The translations under genes and the position numbers were made by a program. A stretch of DNA of 64,000 bases from Cytospora piceicola (Eukaryota; Ascomycota; Sordariomycetes; Diaporthales; Cytosporaceae), in assembly GCA_023375675.1 (NCBI GenBank), contig JALQBC010000006.1, forward strand, positions 558,001-622,000, given 5' to 3'. Shown in pieces: positions 11,488 through 23,595 of this stretch. Below the pieces are notes generated by a model. The model worked only from the letters and a program-made list of their open reading frames with translations. It made no database searches and was not told the origin of the DNA. The first letter of the stretch is position 1. Each line of letters opens with the position of its first letter.

Positions 11488-12299
11488 CTATAGCACGGAG
11501 AGATCGCCGAATTTTTCCTGTAGGACCTGTCAGCAGATATTGGCCGGGGGGAGCAGCAGGCTGAACGCACCTTGTATCCGGGGACGGTCCAGCGACCTCT
11601 GGAGACCAGCTTGTTGGTCTTCTCGTCGATGGAGGGCTCGGCAGCGGCGACATCGTCCTATAGTAACCTGTCAGCATCACCCACGCCCTCGTTCCCATCC
11701 CTCCGCACGGCCGGCGCCGCGGACGTACCACAGTGAGCTCCTCGAAGGACCGGGCCTGCTCAATGTTGGACAGCGTCTTGTTCAGGTCCTGCAGCTCCAG
11801 GTCGACCTTGTCCTTGGTGGCCTCGGCATTCTTGACAGCCTCGGCCTCGAAGGTGGAGATGGCCTTGAGCTGGCGGTTGACGTCGTAGGTGGCGGGCTTG
11901 AAGGCCTTGAAGCGCTTCTCGATCTCGTCGATGACGGCCTGGTTCTTGAGGACGGCGCGGTACTGGGAGAAGTTGACCTCGGTGGGGAGTTCCGACAGCT
12001 GCTGGACCCTGCGCTTGGCGTTGTCGTTGCGCGTCTTGAAAGCCTGGAGGGACGCGACCGTCTGGCCACGGAGGCCCAGGGAGGTGGTGACCTGGGCCCA
12101 GTCGAGCTTGAGGGCTGCGGATCGCTGCGTGGGGGGAGGGACAAAATTAGCTCAGGCTGGTCTCGTTTGTTTGCTTGCGCGGCGGAGAAGCTGGGGAAGG
12201 CAGCGTGTTGCAGGCGGACGCGTGCCCGGGCTGGGGTTTGGATCGTATCGTCGGCTGCTCCGGAAGTCAATTGGGATGGGGTGTACTCACTGCGGCCAT
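11488..12299 (-). CDS. ATP7: Mitochondrial F1Fo ATP synthase subunit d, four exons, 173 aa
   Basis: Subunit d is part of the peripheral stalk that holds the F1 head fixed while the rotor turns in the inner mitochondrial membrane. My exons are 12299-12291 (only MAA), 12124-11729, 11657-11571 and 11517-11488. All introns are GT-AG (166, 71 and 53 nt), and every junction keeps the frame. The protein begins [20 protein letters not shown], contains [18 protein letters not shown] in the middle, and ends [13 protein letters not shown]. This is the fungal Atp7 pattern, and the length is that of the family (about 174 aa). The start exon of nine bases is easily missed. A distinct hydrophobic presequence is not seen, as usual for this subunit. 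It is followed downstream by the plus-strand hydrolase, tail to tail. Confidence 0.93.
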
Positions 12300-12942
12300 C
12301 TTTGCGAATGATACGTGAATACCAAGGAGTGGATAGTTTGAGGTTCACGATACCTGAAACGGAGGTTCTCGATGACGGCTCGGCAAAGTCGAAGCGGGTC
12401 ACGTGACTGAGCCGACGGCGGAAACCGGGATCCGCAAATATGGCTTGTTCAAGTTTCCAAGGTTGTCTGAAGGCAAGGCGAGACGACTGACTGGCAGCCT
12501 GCAGGTTGATGAGAATCAGGCCAGATCAACTGCAGTTTTTGTTTATATGTTACGGTAATAAAATAAGTCTTTTACATTTCAATCATGCCTTAAACAGTAG
12601 CGGTAATTGATTCCAGGGAGGTGCCTATGCCCCTGCCAAACCTCGACTCCACGCTATAACGGCAAAGTCGAGGAGGGAAAATCGACAAGCATATGCATTC
12701 AATGGCTTCATCCAATCGCTTCAAAGTTCAAGTTTCCATTCCAAAGATGTTTTCATTTTTGAGTGCCTCAACCATGAGAATCAACTCCTGCTAATTTGAT
12801 GTACTCCACGTAGCCGGGGGGTCCTGCAAAAGCCAGAGTCCAACGCAGAAATCCGAAGTAGCAAACGATAGCAACCCAAGCCCCAATGCATAAGAGGTAA
12901 GTGTCAGATGCTGTAGTGACCTAGACTGTGTCAGAGGTCGAC
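12300..12942. other. Intergenic region between ATP7 and EGD2
   Basis: This holds the ATP7 promoter and the EGD2 3' region. No coding region or RNA gene is recognised in it. Confidence 0.5.
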
Positions 12943-13776
12943 CTAGATGCTCAAAGCCATGATGGAGTTGACAATATCATTGTCGTTCTCCTTCAGCGCC
13001 TTGATAGCCTTGTTCCGTGATACGTTGGCCTGGGTCATGACGAGCTCGATGTCCTTGTCCTCAATGCCCTCGGCGTCAACCTCCTCACCATCATCCTCCT
13101 CCTCCTCCTTCTTGGCCTCACCACCCTCAACGGCCTTGCTGGACTCGCCGTGGTCGTGACCAGCGTGGTCGTGCTCGGCCTGGGCGAGCTGCTGGGCAGC
13201 AGCAGCCTGGGCGGAAGCGTTCAGGTCCTCAATCTTAGCCTCACCGAAGACGCTGTAGAGAGAAGGGGTTAGACCTGGGTTCATGGAGGGACAAGTGGTT
13301 TTGTGGGGCTTACATGTAGGTGTTGCTGTTGGGGGACTTGTAGACCTCGGGGCTGTTGATGACGAAGAGGATCTATAGCAGCCATGTCAGTCTTGTCCTT
13401 CTTCTTATTTGCTGTACCGGCCCATCGCTCCTCAACTACCCGGATCCATGGCCTGTAGCCACGCCCTCCGACGATCCTTCGTGGTGGCCCCTCCACCATA
13501 CTGTTCCCCCTCCTCAACCTCCAAGTGTTGACTCACGTTCTTTGGTCGGCGGAGAGTGACACGGGTGATGCCCGGGATGCGGGTCAGGTGCAGCTTCTCG
13601 ATGGCCTTGCGAGCCTTCTTCTCGTTGCGGGAGTGGATGACGGCGCTGGAGCCAGCGGGCAGGTTGTCGCCGGCCTCGACTTCGGAGTCGGAGCTGTTGT
13701 CATCCTCCTCGTCAACGGTCACCTGCTGCTGGGTGGGTTCCTCCTCGGGGAGCTCCTCGACTCTGGGGTTGGCCAT
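12943..13776 (-). CDS. EGD2: Nascent polypeptide-associated complex subunit alpha, three exons, 202 aa
   Basis: NAC binds nascent chains at the ribosome exit and prevents mistargeting to the ER. Exons are 13776-13537, 13372-13314 and 13252-12943, joined at GTGAGT...CTATAG and GTAAGC...CTACAG. The spliced protein starts [19 protein letters not shown], has an acidic N-terminal tail, then the NAC domain ([18 protein letters not shown] running into [14 protein letters not shown] and [13 protein letters not shown]). A His/Glu-rich linker with [10 protein letters not shown] follows, and it ends in a UBA-like domain ([20 protein letters not shown]). Length and order fit fungal Egd2 (about 200 aa). 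The exon 2 reading is confirmed by the phase-2 join that restores TYIVFGEA. The neighbouring genes on the same strand are also housekeeping, but each has its own promoter space. Confidence 0.96.
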
Positions 13777-14790
13777 TTTCGCGATTATGTATTTTCTTCT
13801 GGGGGGGAGGCGATATGCTGGTCAGCTCAAAGCTCAACGCTGGTCGTTGTGAATGCGGGCAGAAAGCTGCTTCCACAAAATTCAATCCAACCCCACAATC
13901 CAGAAAGCTGCCGGACGTCGGTTTCCACGGCCGATTCGCGGGACAGCCTCTGGCCAGATCGTCATGAATCTCGAGATGGGGGTATTTGGGATCCCAAAGA
14001 CTCACCTTGAACAAGATTTACTGCAAAAGGTCGAGGTGGCAGGTCGTAATTCTGGCGTGGAGTTGATGGGCTGGTGTTGAATTGGCCAAGGTCGGAAGCT
14101 CTCAAAATCTCTTAGGGTTCGCTGACCCGCCATGCTCAGGTGGTCCGAGCGTCTCTGGGACTTCACGCAGCACAGCACGCAGTACGCAGCAGCACATAGC
14201 AACAAGGCTGGAGACCCAACAACGCATCATACGTAGGCATCTTTAGATACACATTATTACGGCTATAATTTTGACAATCTGGTCGTCTCACAAATGGGAT
14301 AGACACTGTCCAATTTGAACGACACAATGGCCAGCGGGAGTTGCTCCGACTGCAGAAATGCTGTTGGTGTGGTCCATGGATTTCTCTGGTCAAAAGGTTC
14401 ACTTGTGTTGTAACTGTAACTGTATGGACCCAGGGTTTTAGTTTTAAGAATTGGTATCACATGAAGTTCATATTTGGACCATGACGAGTGGTCTTGTATT
14501 TTGGTTTCTGGAATTTCCCTATCATTGACGCCGGCCACCTTTGCCTTTTTGAGGTGATCTGTTCCGTAAAACGCAGCAAAGAAAACCCATCGACCCAAAT
14601 GCTGTCGTGTTGGTTGTTGTTCATGCCGTGCCGTCCAGAATACCGTCAGCCTCTAGTAGAACACCATCCACCACCGTCCAGCCAGTTTGCGCAATTACAC
14701 ACAGACCGACTCTCATCAGCAGCCAAACCTCCTCAATTGCCCTGACGCGAAACGCGAACTCTTCGATGCCGTTCGATCGTCGTGGGTGAT
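13777..14790. other. Intergenic region between EGD2 and RPL14
   Basis: It includes the EGD2 promoter and 5' leader and the 3' region of the ribosomal protein gene. Short open frames on both strands have no recognisable content. Confidence 0.5.
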
Positions 14791-15316
14791 TTATGCGGAG
14801 GCCTTGACCTTAGCCAGGGACTTGCGCTCCTCGAAGCGGCGTTGCTTCTTGAGGCGCATGACCTTGAAGCGGTCGAAGTCGGTGAGACCTGACCTCTTGG
14901 CCTGCCTGTCCTTCGTCTTGGCCCAGTTGGAGGCCTTCCACTTCTGGTCGATCTCGGCCTTCTCCCAGAACTTCTTGACGGTTGTCGTCCGGGCGCCACG
15001 GGGCAGGTTGGGGACAACCATGTCGGAGAGCAGGCAGTGGGAGAAAGAGATGGCTTGTCGGGGAACAGCCAGGGCGGCATCGGAAGCGGGACCGTCGACC
15101 AGGGCCTGTAAACACCATCCTAAGTTAATCACTGTCTTTCCTCATATATCCCAAGTTGCTGATCGCAGATTTCGTGTGTTTTCAACGTACGCGCTTGTGG
15201 TCGATGATCTCGACGATGGTGGCCAGGCGACCGGCGTCAGGACCCTGCTGGATCAGGACGACACGGCCAACCTCAACGAGGCGCCACTTAGGAGCAGAGA
15301 TGGTCGCGTCACCCAT
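14791..15316 (-). CDS. RPL14: 60S ribosomal protein eL14, two exons, 146 aa
   Basis: This is a structural protein of the cytosolic large ribosomal subunit. Exons are 15316-15191 and 15105-14791, joined at GTACGT and a TTTACAG acceptor after residue 42 (85-nt intron, phase 0). The N-terminal KOW/SH3-like part reads [20 protein letters not shown] and [15 protein letters not shown]. The C-terminal part is the basic helix-rich tail ([19 protein letters not shown], ending SLAKVKASA). I chose ATG 15316 ([11 protein letters not shown]). The frame is open further upstream, but that part looks like an intron of the 5' leader (GTACGT at about 15400, CTAATC, then CAAACAG just before the start), which is common in ribosomal protein genes. 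Length fits the family. Confidence 0.95.
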
Positions 15317-16834
15317 TTCGACGGTATTCTGTTTGTACGGGCGGTATTGATTAGAATGACAGTTTCGTTGGTTTTGAGGAGTAGAAGCTGATGCCACGTA
15401 CTTTTGTCGAGTGCTGAGGTGATGAGTTAGTCGAGTCGTATCGAAAAGTTGTCTCTCCCAAGGCCGGCGTTGACGATCCGGCTGAGTGGATTGATTTTGG
15501 GAAGGGCTGCAGGCGATTTGTGCTGGGTGGCTCGTGCGCTCTACGGAAAAACGTCCACCGGCCTCCGTGCGCTAAAAGGACCGACCCCTGCTCAGTCATT
15601 GGAAGGCTGAAGGTATCATTTGAAGTCTCGATGTTTGCTGCCGGAGTCGGTCCAGACCCCCTTCGCTTCACTAAACACTGGCTGCATCCACAATTCTTCT
15701 GACGACTTCTCTTTGTCGTTGCAACGTGCCCAGCAGTCTGCAATGCAAGCAAGGCAAGATACTCTTTTCCTGTAGTAGCACTGTACGTATTGTGATTCTT
15801 CGAGCCTTGCTATGGGAGACTGGAATACTATAGCACGGAGACCAGGCGCCCATCACGTATTTTCCCACATCCATTTGCTGATAACTTGACAGTACACCTT
15901 TGAGGGTCTGCGGTCAGTCACGCGACACCCACTGCCGCTCGGAACATAGTATTAGGTAAATGGAAGCTCGCCACGATTTCAGCATGTGCCTTCTCTTGTC
16001 TTGACAGTTGGGGAACAATCGCAGTCCCAAACAAACAAAAACCTCTTGATCCGGAGACACACTGTGTGGTATTCGCCCGGCACTTTGCACTGCCTTTATC
16101 GGTTCCGGGTTACCGTTCCCAGCAAGTGGATCTTGTACGGCACGAAACCTCGTCAAGCAAACACTCATCATCTTGAAGTTCAGTTTGCCGAGAAGCGATT
16201 GAAGCTCTCACAATATGGGTCTCTCGCGTCTCCTGACATCGAATTATGCATCACAGTCTGCCAATTCCACATGCTGAAAGTCCAGCCAGACGCGGAACAT
16301 GCCCGCATACAGGGTCCTGGCCCCTGGATGGCCAATCCAGTCCTGCCAACCAGCCTGCATGTGGCTTTTGCAACACTTTAGCATTCATTACCTCAGTGCC
16401 GTCTTCTGCCAGAGTAGAGCAGACCGTTCCATGGAGAAGCCGGCGGATTTTCAGCTGTTCGTTATCGAGGGGTTAGGCATGCACCATACCAATGGTTTGT
16501 GACAGCTTATCCCAAAATACATTAAAGCCCGGAATGCCTACAAATCTGCCTAGGTGGCATACATCCTTGGCCTCACACTTTTCTGCACTCACGTCTCACA
16601 ATTACGTTTGCAGAGCTCGCGAAATCATATTTCAGCGGCAACACCTGATAACCCACAGTCCCCAGTCTTATATCCAGGTAAGCCAGGTCTGTCTTCACTC
16701 ACTCCAGCTATAAAAGGGGGCTAGGCCGACACCAAGCCCGCTATCATCTGGGCATCTATCGACCCCTCATTGACTCCATCACACTTTCTCATCCTTACCG
16801 GTACACATATATCAAGAGAACAACAGCCGACAGG
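15317..16834. other. Intergenic region between the divergent RPL14 and LYC1-like genes
   Basis: The proximal part probably holds the RPL14 leader with an intron. The rest shows no supported coding region. The 3' end carries the TATA element of the acetyltransferase gene. Confidence 0.5.
16709..16716 (+). promoter_or_regulatory. TATA box of the LYC1-like gene
   Basis: TATAAAAG followed by a G run lies 126 bases before the ATG at 16835, in a CT-rich promoter. Position and sequence fit a canonical TATA element, which suggests a regulated rather than housekeeping promoter. Confidence 0.6.
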
Positions 16835-17971
16835 ATGGGTGACCCATTTCTGGATGAACCAAATCTCACCACCGACGATGTTGTCTTTGCCAAAGCAGAC
16901 TCGGAGCTCCAGAAGGCCGCATGGCGTCTCAACGGCGAGGCTTGGGCTGCGCCGATGAGCATTGACGACTATGTGGCACGCGAGTATCACCTATCACAGC
17001 AGGACCTTTCCAAAGAGGGACGCTGCATATACTGGGTACTCACACACAAAGACGACCCAACACATGTGGTCGCATCTTGCGAGTCCGTCAAGAAGACCGT
17101 CTTCGTTGCGGGCCACGGCACGGGCATCAACGATGGCTTTGTGGAAGGAACAGGCTATGCCATCGCCAGCGTTTATACCAACCCGAAATACCGACGCCTA
17201 GGAATGGCGGCATACATGCTACAGAGACTCCAAGAACACATGGATATCGACAGTGACTGTAGTGTCCTGTACAGTGATATTGGCAAGATCTATTACGCCA
17301 ATCTTGGATGGGATGTATATTCCTCCGACCAGGCGACGATTCATCTTGAAGGGAGCAAATTCAGTGTACCAGAACCGGCAGCAACCAGATATCTCACCCT
17401 AGAGGAGCTGAAGCCCTTGTGTGACAAGGATGTTGCGGGAGTCAAGGCCAAGTTCCAGAGATTAGCCTCGGATCATCGCAAAACACACGTGGCCTTCTCA
17501 CCAAGTTATGCGCAGGTCGCATGGCAGCTGGCCCGGGAGCAATTCATGGCTGACATCATGTTCAAACGAGCGATTGAGAGGCGGGGAGCCATAACCACCA
17601 ATGGCAGGAGCTGGATCTACTGGGACCACGACTGGCGAGAGAAGAAGCTGAAAGTTCTGCGGATTGTGTCGCTGGACTCTGACCCAGAGACTGGTATCAC
17701 CATCATGGACGAGTCAAAGATTCGGGACATTGTCGAGCTGCTGCGGGCGGCGGCGGCGGAGGCAGCCGAGTGGGGGCTCGATAAGGTGCTCATCTGGAAC
17801 CCTGACAATAATGCGACGAAGGGTATCAAGGGTTTCCACAACTACCATGAGGATGATGTCGATGTCATTTTCGACGAGAGGAATAGTTCGATACCATGCT
17901 TCAGGTGGAAAGGAGGCAGGAGCACGCAAGGGACCATTTGGGAGGACAGTTATTACTACTGTTGGTGTTGA
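16835..17971 (+). CDS. GNAT-fold acetyltransferase, LYC1-like (lysine acetyltransferase family), 378 aa
   Basis: Fungal LYC1 proteins, named from Yarrowia, N6-acetylate free lysine as an early step of lysine catabolism; other members are uncharacterised. The protein starts MGDPFLDEPNL after an A-rich leader. The acetyl-CoA-binding GNAT segment is at about residues 105-135 (YAIASVYTNPKYRRLGMAA, with the RxxGxA turn), followed by SVLYSDIGKIYYANLGWDVY, a typical GNAT strand-helix region. The C-terminal part, about residues 200-378 (including RAIERRGAITTNGRSWIYWD), matches the extra domain expected of LYC1 proteins and is not found in small GNATs. It is intronless, cytosolic by lack of signals, and ends convergent with the next gene, 148 bases away. 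The substrate is inferred from family only. Confidence 0.72.
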   Translation: MGDPFLDEPNLTTDDVVFAKADSELQKAAWRLNGEAWAAPMSIDDYVAREYHLSQQDLSKEGRCIYWVLTHKDDPTHVVASCESVKKTVFVAGHGTGINDGFVEGTGYAIASVYTNPKYRRLGMAAYMLQRLQEHMDIDSDCSVLYSDIGKIYYANLGWDVYSSDQATIHLEGSKFSVPEPAATRYLTLEELKPLCDKDVAGVKAKFQRLASDHRKTHVAFSPSYAQVAWQLAREQFMADIMFKRAIERRGAITTNGRSWIYWDHDWREKKLKVLRIVSLDSDPETGITIMDESKIRDIVELLRAAAAEAAEWGLDKVLIWNPDNNATKGIKGFHNYHEDDVDVIFDERNSSIPCFRWKGGRSTQGTIWEDSYYYCWC

Positions 17972-18119
17972 TGGGCGCAAGTGGTCTGCTCATTTGAGGT
18001 CGGCGTTCAGGCATCAGGAGATGGGAAGGGTGTCGGGAGACTAAGTCTTGAAATCATGATTTACTGAAAACACAAACCAAATTGCATGCGCCTCGCTTCC
18101 ACCCAATCATTAGTCACCA

Positions 18120-20457
18120 TCAAACTCCGACCTCAGCAATTATAGCATCCAGAACATCGCCAAACCCACGATCAATCGAAGCGACCATGCGTTCAACAAT
18201 AGGTTCCTGGTCATCAAGGAACGTCATCCTCCACGTCCCATTCCATCCGAAGACCGGCTTGAACAACTGGACCACAACCCTCCTCGCATCCACTCCCGTC
18301 TCCGGGGGATCCTCCAGATACATGTCAAATATACTTTCCATCAAAAACCTAATATGCACGTTATAAGTCGACATTGTCGCCGGCTTGATGGCATCTTGTA
18401 TCCGCTGCCATATCTCATCCCGCCCCTCGTCATCAAGGGGCTTTGGTTCGCCGTCCCGCAGGACCTTGGTAACTCTTTTCCGCTCCCTGGCGCTAAGACG
18501 AGTACCAGCCGCGGCGCTGACCATGCGTTCTAATCTCGTTCGTACCTGAGACGGTAGATGGATGTCGACCACATTCAGGTGCCGCTGGATCTGTTCTCTC
18601 ATCATGTGGAAGTTCCTGTCGATCTTCGTCCACTTGTAGACGTTTGATACCCATAGACTTGCCGCGTCCTCCCCGCAGCCGCGATCCTGGGCGAGATCCC
18701 TGGCGCACTGCGTGATCTCGTCCACGGTCTGGGTGGCCGAGATCCCTATAATGGCGTACCGCACTTCTCGCCAGAGCGCTTCCCACAGGACCAACTGCAC
18801 CGTCTCACTTAGTGACTCCTGCACTTCCAGCTCGAGGAGGACCACGTGATGGAGCGCGTCGGTGGTCGTCAGGGAAGGATGTACGTCGTATTTGTCGTCA
18901 AGGTCAACACACGTGTCAATGTGGACGAACTCCTTGTCGAATGGGTGGATGATCACCATGTTGATAGGAGGACCCTTCCATTCCTGGCATAACTGCACAA
19001 ACTTGGCTACTATGCTGAACTCTTCCTGGCCGACAGACCCTATGGAGATGTACACCATCAATCCTCCCAGATGTCGTACCAGAGAGAGTAACAAGTCCCA
19101 AAGCTTGGGTAGCGAGGAGTTGGCGGCAGTGAACGACTGCATGGTTAGTTCTGCCCTTTGCAGAACCGCGGGCCGCTGCTGGACCATCTGGAACACGAGG
19201 GATGCGATGGCCGACTGAGCGGTCATACCCCGGGCCCACAACAAGAATGCGGACACTACATGGGGGCTCTCGGCGCGCGCCTGCTGGACCCATTGCAGAC
19301 ACGTCGCCGCATCCGGGGCGTCGCATTCCGCCTGGATGATGGTGGTCTTGTGGGAGAACTTGCTGGGGACGTACTGCTGCTCGATAGACAGCCAGCGTGC
19401 CCACGCCGGCGAGGAGGTCATCTTGAACGTGGTGGCCAGTTCCTCGTGGTAGGACGCCTCGATCTCGAAGCCGTGGAAGAGCGCCTTCTTGAGGTCGAGG
19501 AGGTACGGGCTGACGCAGTCGTCGGGGACGCCTGAGAGACAGCCTTCGTTGTAGGTGCGCCGCACCGAGAGGTCGACCCGGTGCCTGGCGATGCTCTGGG
19601 TCTGGGCAACCTGCATCAGGATGGCGCCGGCGTAGGCGTCCTTCTCGATGGTCTGCTCGAGGCCGTGTATCTTTTTAACAAGCCTGCAGAACCCGAGGTC
19701 GAAGGGTTTGAGCACGTTCTCCAGAACCCGCCGGACAGAACCGTGCTTTAGGTAGGAAATGAAGCCCTGGAGGAACTCGATGATTGCGGCGTATAGTTGC
19801 GACACAAGTTGCAGCATCCTCGACGTGGGAAAGATGTGTCTGTACAGCTCGATCCGCGCCAGATTTGTACCGATCTCGATCATCATGTCTGTAAATTTGT
19901 AAAGGGTCTCATAGTGGCTCTTTGCTATCATCAACACGAACTTCAGACTGCCCCAGATAAGGGTCATATATCCAAATTCGCACTGCGATAGGACATCAAA
20001 AACTCCAGAGAAGTGGTCCAAGACGTCTACAAACATTGCGATCTTGCGCTGGTCCAGGACATTGTTTTGAGCCTTCTGAATCCCTATGGCAACCTCGTGC
20101 AGACCCTTTACGGTCGACGAGGGCGAGAGGATACTGTCGAGGTCGTCGCTTTTTAAAATTTGTCGCAGATATATGAGGGCATCTTGATATGCATCAACGG
20201 CACTCCTATGACAAAACAGAATTAGGGGGAAATCCTAACAGGGGCGAGAACAAATGGCTTGCGCACTTGATGTTTTTGTCCGTCACTTCCTTCTCCGTCC
20301 TGGACGCCGGCTCCGCAAACCTCCGGAAGAGCTCATCATTCACTGCCCAGCTATTCGACCTTGAAGACAGCGCAGAAGTCGGCAAGTCGATCGGGGCAAA
20401 AGGAGTGAAGGGCCGGCGTACTGGCGGGTTGACCGCCATTACAGGGCTCGAAACCAT
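18120..20457 (-). CDS. DUF7708/STAND-like protein without a visible P-loop, two exons, 758 aa
   Basis: Exons are 20457-20267 and 20205-18120, joined at GTGCGC...TCATAG (61-nt intron, phase 2). The N-terminus (MVSSPVMAVNPPVRRPF) is Pro/Ser-rich. Residues about 65-260 are helical, with FGYMTLIWGSLKFVLMIAKS, RIELYRHIFPTS and a stretch ending DAYAGAILMQVAQTQS. This is the DUF7708-type N-terminal region that precedes NACHT or other STAND modules in fungal NLR-like proteins. Where the NTPase should begin I find HKTTIIQAECDAPDAAT and then VSAFLLWARGMTAQSAIAS, with no GxxxxGK(S/T). Later parts resemble a NACHT core without its nucleotide site. There are no ankyrin or WD repeats. It could be a degenerate signalling protein or a subfamily that never bound NTP. 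The domain call is from recognition and is moderate. Confidence 0.6.
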
Positions 20458-23400
20458 CTTGCAAGGCTCGACAGGTTCACGAGCATCAAAAGCCGGTATG
20501 GGGGCATGAAGAGACTACTGTAAGCACTGCCTGCAGAGAAGGGATACGGGTAAAGCATCACTTAACGAAACAGACAACTAGGGGAGGCAGTGAGGGATCC
20601 TAAGGATCGGGGGCTGCAGATGATAGGCTTGATGAAACATACAGCTGGATACCTGAGCAGCCTCAAACCCGCGCCAGGGGTCTGGGTAATCAAACCTCAA
20701 GCCCCATGAAATGCACGTACGACTCGACAAGGTCGTAGTGCGGCTTTGTGACCCGGACAGTCGGGAACATCACCCACCCACCACCACTCATACTTCCTCT
20801 CTCTTTCTCAAAGATGCAACACTGTTACACTGCAAGCCACAGGCGTCCGTATCTGGTAGAGGGCGTTCGAATCGAGACAAGGAGGATCGTGGAGTGCCCA
20901 ATCATAAGGCACTGCGTGTGCATAATACATGCAGCGTTTAATAGTGCTTTCAGCCCGTCTCATGCCATGATCCAGACCTTGTCCAGGATCCGCATCCTGG
21001 TGAGAGACTGCGGAAATAGAGCGCTCGGCAGATATATGGCAAGGTTATATGATATCGGAGTGTTTGGCCGATGGAGAGAACATGGCACATGGCTGCAAGT
21101 CCAGTTCATGTCTCTCTTGGCTGGTCGCCGCACAGTTATTGATTACCTACGAGGCCTGAACTCGGTGCCATATACGTACAGCCCTGTACAATGAGGGAAA
21201 TTCTGCCTGGCAGGTTATCAGAAACCCGGGCATACTGAGGTCGAGTTGTACGGACAGAGCACCTAAAGGGGTTGATCAGTGGTTGAGATGCGACCGAACT
21301 CGATTCTATGCTGAGTGATTAGGTAATTTACGGACCCGAAAGACTGCGACAACCGGCTGCCTATCATCCGATGCATCATATTGAATCGACATGGATATAT
21401 CTTCATTTTCCTCTTCATGTAGCCGACACGACGCGACCCGAAGCAAGTCGATGTCTTGATCACCAAATGGCGCCCGGCGAGATCCCCGCCTGGCTCTCGA
21501 ACCTTCCCTCTAACCATGACCTCGACTACGACCGCACGGAGGCGGCAACGGCGTCAGACAGGACGAGGAAGAGGAAGAGGAAGAGGAAGAGGCAGGGCAG
21601 CCAACCCTTGATTCCCTCACCACCTTGATTCACCATGAACCCAAAGACTGAGGGTGAGGCCGAACAGCAACACAAACGTATGCGCACTTCTAGGACGGAC
21701 AACTAGCCTGACACTGGCGCCGCCAGCAATATTTAACAACCTCTGCAGGCGGAAGACCAGCTTTTCGCCGTATTACCGCCATTTTAGCGCCTGCTGCGAG
21801 TGGAGGAAACGTCGTCGACGGTGCAGACGTCTACTACCGGGGGGGGGGGTGGTAGCTCAATAGGTGGTGGTCAGGGGAGTGGGAGACCAAAGAGTTCGGC
21901 TCGCAAGAGGCCTCGTATCCTTGCCCTCCAGAACGATGATGGTATCGTGACAAGTTCTCTGCCCGCCTTTCTGCCTGCTTTCATATAGCCGGTCATGATT
22001 CGTCTTTTGCGGCCACTACCCAAAAGCAAGACAAAACAGTAAGTAAATGGTGCCTCCTCTCACTGCGAAGATGTGGCAGACTTTTCTACTGGAATTTGGC
22101 TTGGGTACTATGGACTGAGTATCCGTTTGGACATACTCGTGATGCCGCTGGGGTCTACAAAGCCGTCTGTGGGCTGCAGAAGCTGAGCGCATGGGCGAGG
22201 GATGATTACTGGCCGTGGTACCGACGTTTCGTCCTCGGTCTTAATGGTAATCGATATGTGATCTAAGGACAGTGATCACTGGCAGTAACATGGTGAGCAA
22301 TCACCCGCCCTCTGTCGTCCGGCTCTTCAGCCCCTCGGCAGACCTGGTGATCCTCGCCCTTGGCCCTTGCCTCTTCGTTGCCTGCAGCGACTTCGCTCTC
22401 AGGTAAGTGAACACCATCGACGTGCCTACGACTTCATGCGAGACAAGCGTCTATGCCGATGACAGCAAATACCCCAGGTACCCGGATAGGTCCAGCGGAT
22501 GGGTGGTGCGGGGCCAGTACTTCTACTGCGACGCCTTGCAGCATGACCCATGGGCTGGCCGGTCCCATGTTTCCTTGGTGATAAACGTCCCGGGCGGTCA
22601 GGATGCCTTTTTGGTCAGTGCATGATGCCTGGCCTGAGCGTATTGCAATAGGCGGGGGGGTTCACATGGGCATGGTGGCGGGCGAGCATGGATGCTGGGG
22701 AGTTGTTGTGATACGATGCCTCCGACCGTCAGGACTGGAGCATCGTCCAAAGCTCGTCGTTGGGGTTCTGTTTCCCCGCGAAGTCCATTGCCCCCAAGTC
22801 TATTGGGGGATGTCGAGGTATGGAACTAATTACCCGAGGTTGTCGTCAGAGTATAGATACCCAATTTTGGGAAATAGCGTCCCGTACGCGGGCTCAGGAA
22901 TTGACTCTGGTGAGGGTGAGGGTGAGGCACCGGATAGGGCGCGCGGTACATATAAGATACCATTTTGAGACCGCAGGGGATGATCGACCAAGGGTCAATA
23001 TTTGTCTAGATCCCTGTTCGTCGCCCAAAGATGAAGTATCCGGTCGGCTTCTAGATACTTATGTACACGAGACTTCAACTTGGCACCATTACCTGCAGCC
23101 CTAGGGACTGATAAAGTGTAACACCTGGGAACCTTGGAGTGAATTCGAGCTCGGCACACTCGGGTAGTGCGGACGGAGCACCCGAAGATTGACTCTGTAT
23201 AAATCACATGTCATCAATAGAGTGCGGGCTTCAAATACTGGGGAAAGGGTCTGTGTGAATACAACTTGGTATTATCATCATGGCTGCCATCGCACATGGT
23301 TTACTAGGTATCTTCCAGCCAGGGGCTGCAGCAACTATCGCTATACGGAGGTAGTCCGTCCATATGGTGTCCATTTGTGGTAACGCCAAGTCTTACAGAC

Positions 23401-23595
23401 CCACTGACGACCTCTCTGGTACGGAATGTCAGAAGATTAGAAAGGGGGCAATCATGAACCATAACCACACAATCATGACCACCAATTGTCCAGAGCTTGT
23501 CGTAACGACATACTAATGCCTATGAACGATTCAATCCCCTTCTAAGTCCCTCCCTTACAGTCGTGGGCGAAAGCCGCGCAAGAGTTAATTCCACA
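20458..23595. other. Gene-poor region of about 3.1 kb
   Basis: No strong gene is seen. An open plus-strand stretch ending at a stop at 22263-22265 encodes aromatic-rich sequence (including WPWYRRFVLGLNGNRYV), and a separate possible two-exon gene follows at 22290-22625. Both may be remnants of a degraded membrane protein gene. A poly-G run lies at about 21840. Confidence 0.35.
22290..22625 (+). CDS. Doubtful small two-exon gene, 90 aa
   Basis: ATG 22290 opens a frame (MVSNHPPSVVRLFSPSADL) that includes a hydrophobic segment (LVILALGPCLFVACS). It meets a perfect GTAAGT donor at 22403, and an acceptor GACAG at 22465 keeps the frame. Exon 2 encodes a soluble stretch (GWVVRGQYFYCDALQHDP) to TGA at 22625. 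The splice signals and phase agreement are the only support. I recognise no family, and the hydrophobic segment could be a signal anchor. It may equally be a fragment of a decayed gene. Confidence 0.22.

Noticed and set aside
11540..12406. Plus-strand frame of 288 residues over ATP7
   Set aside because: It is antisense to the four-exon ATP7 model, which has correct splice sites and protein family match.
13525..14010. Plus-strand frame of 161 residues over EGD2 exon 1
   Set aside because: It is the antisense shadow of NAC alpha exon 1 and its leader.
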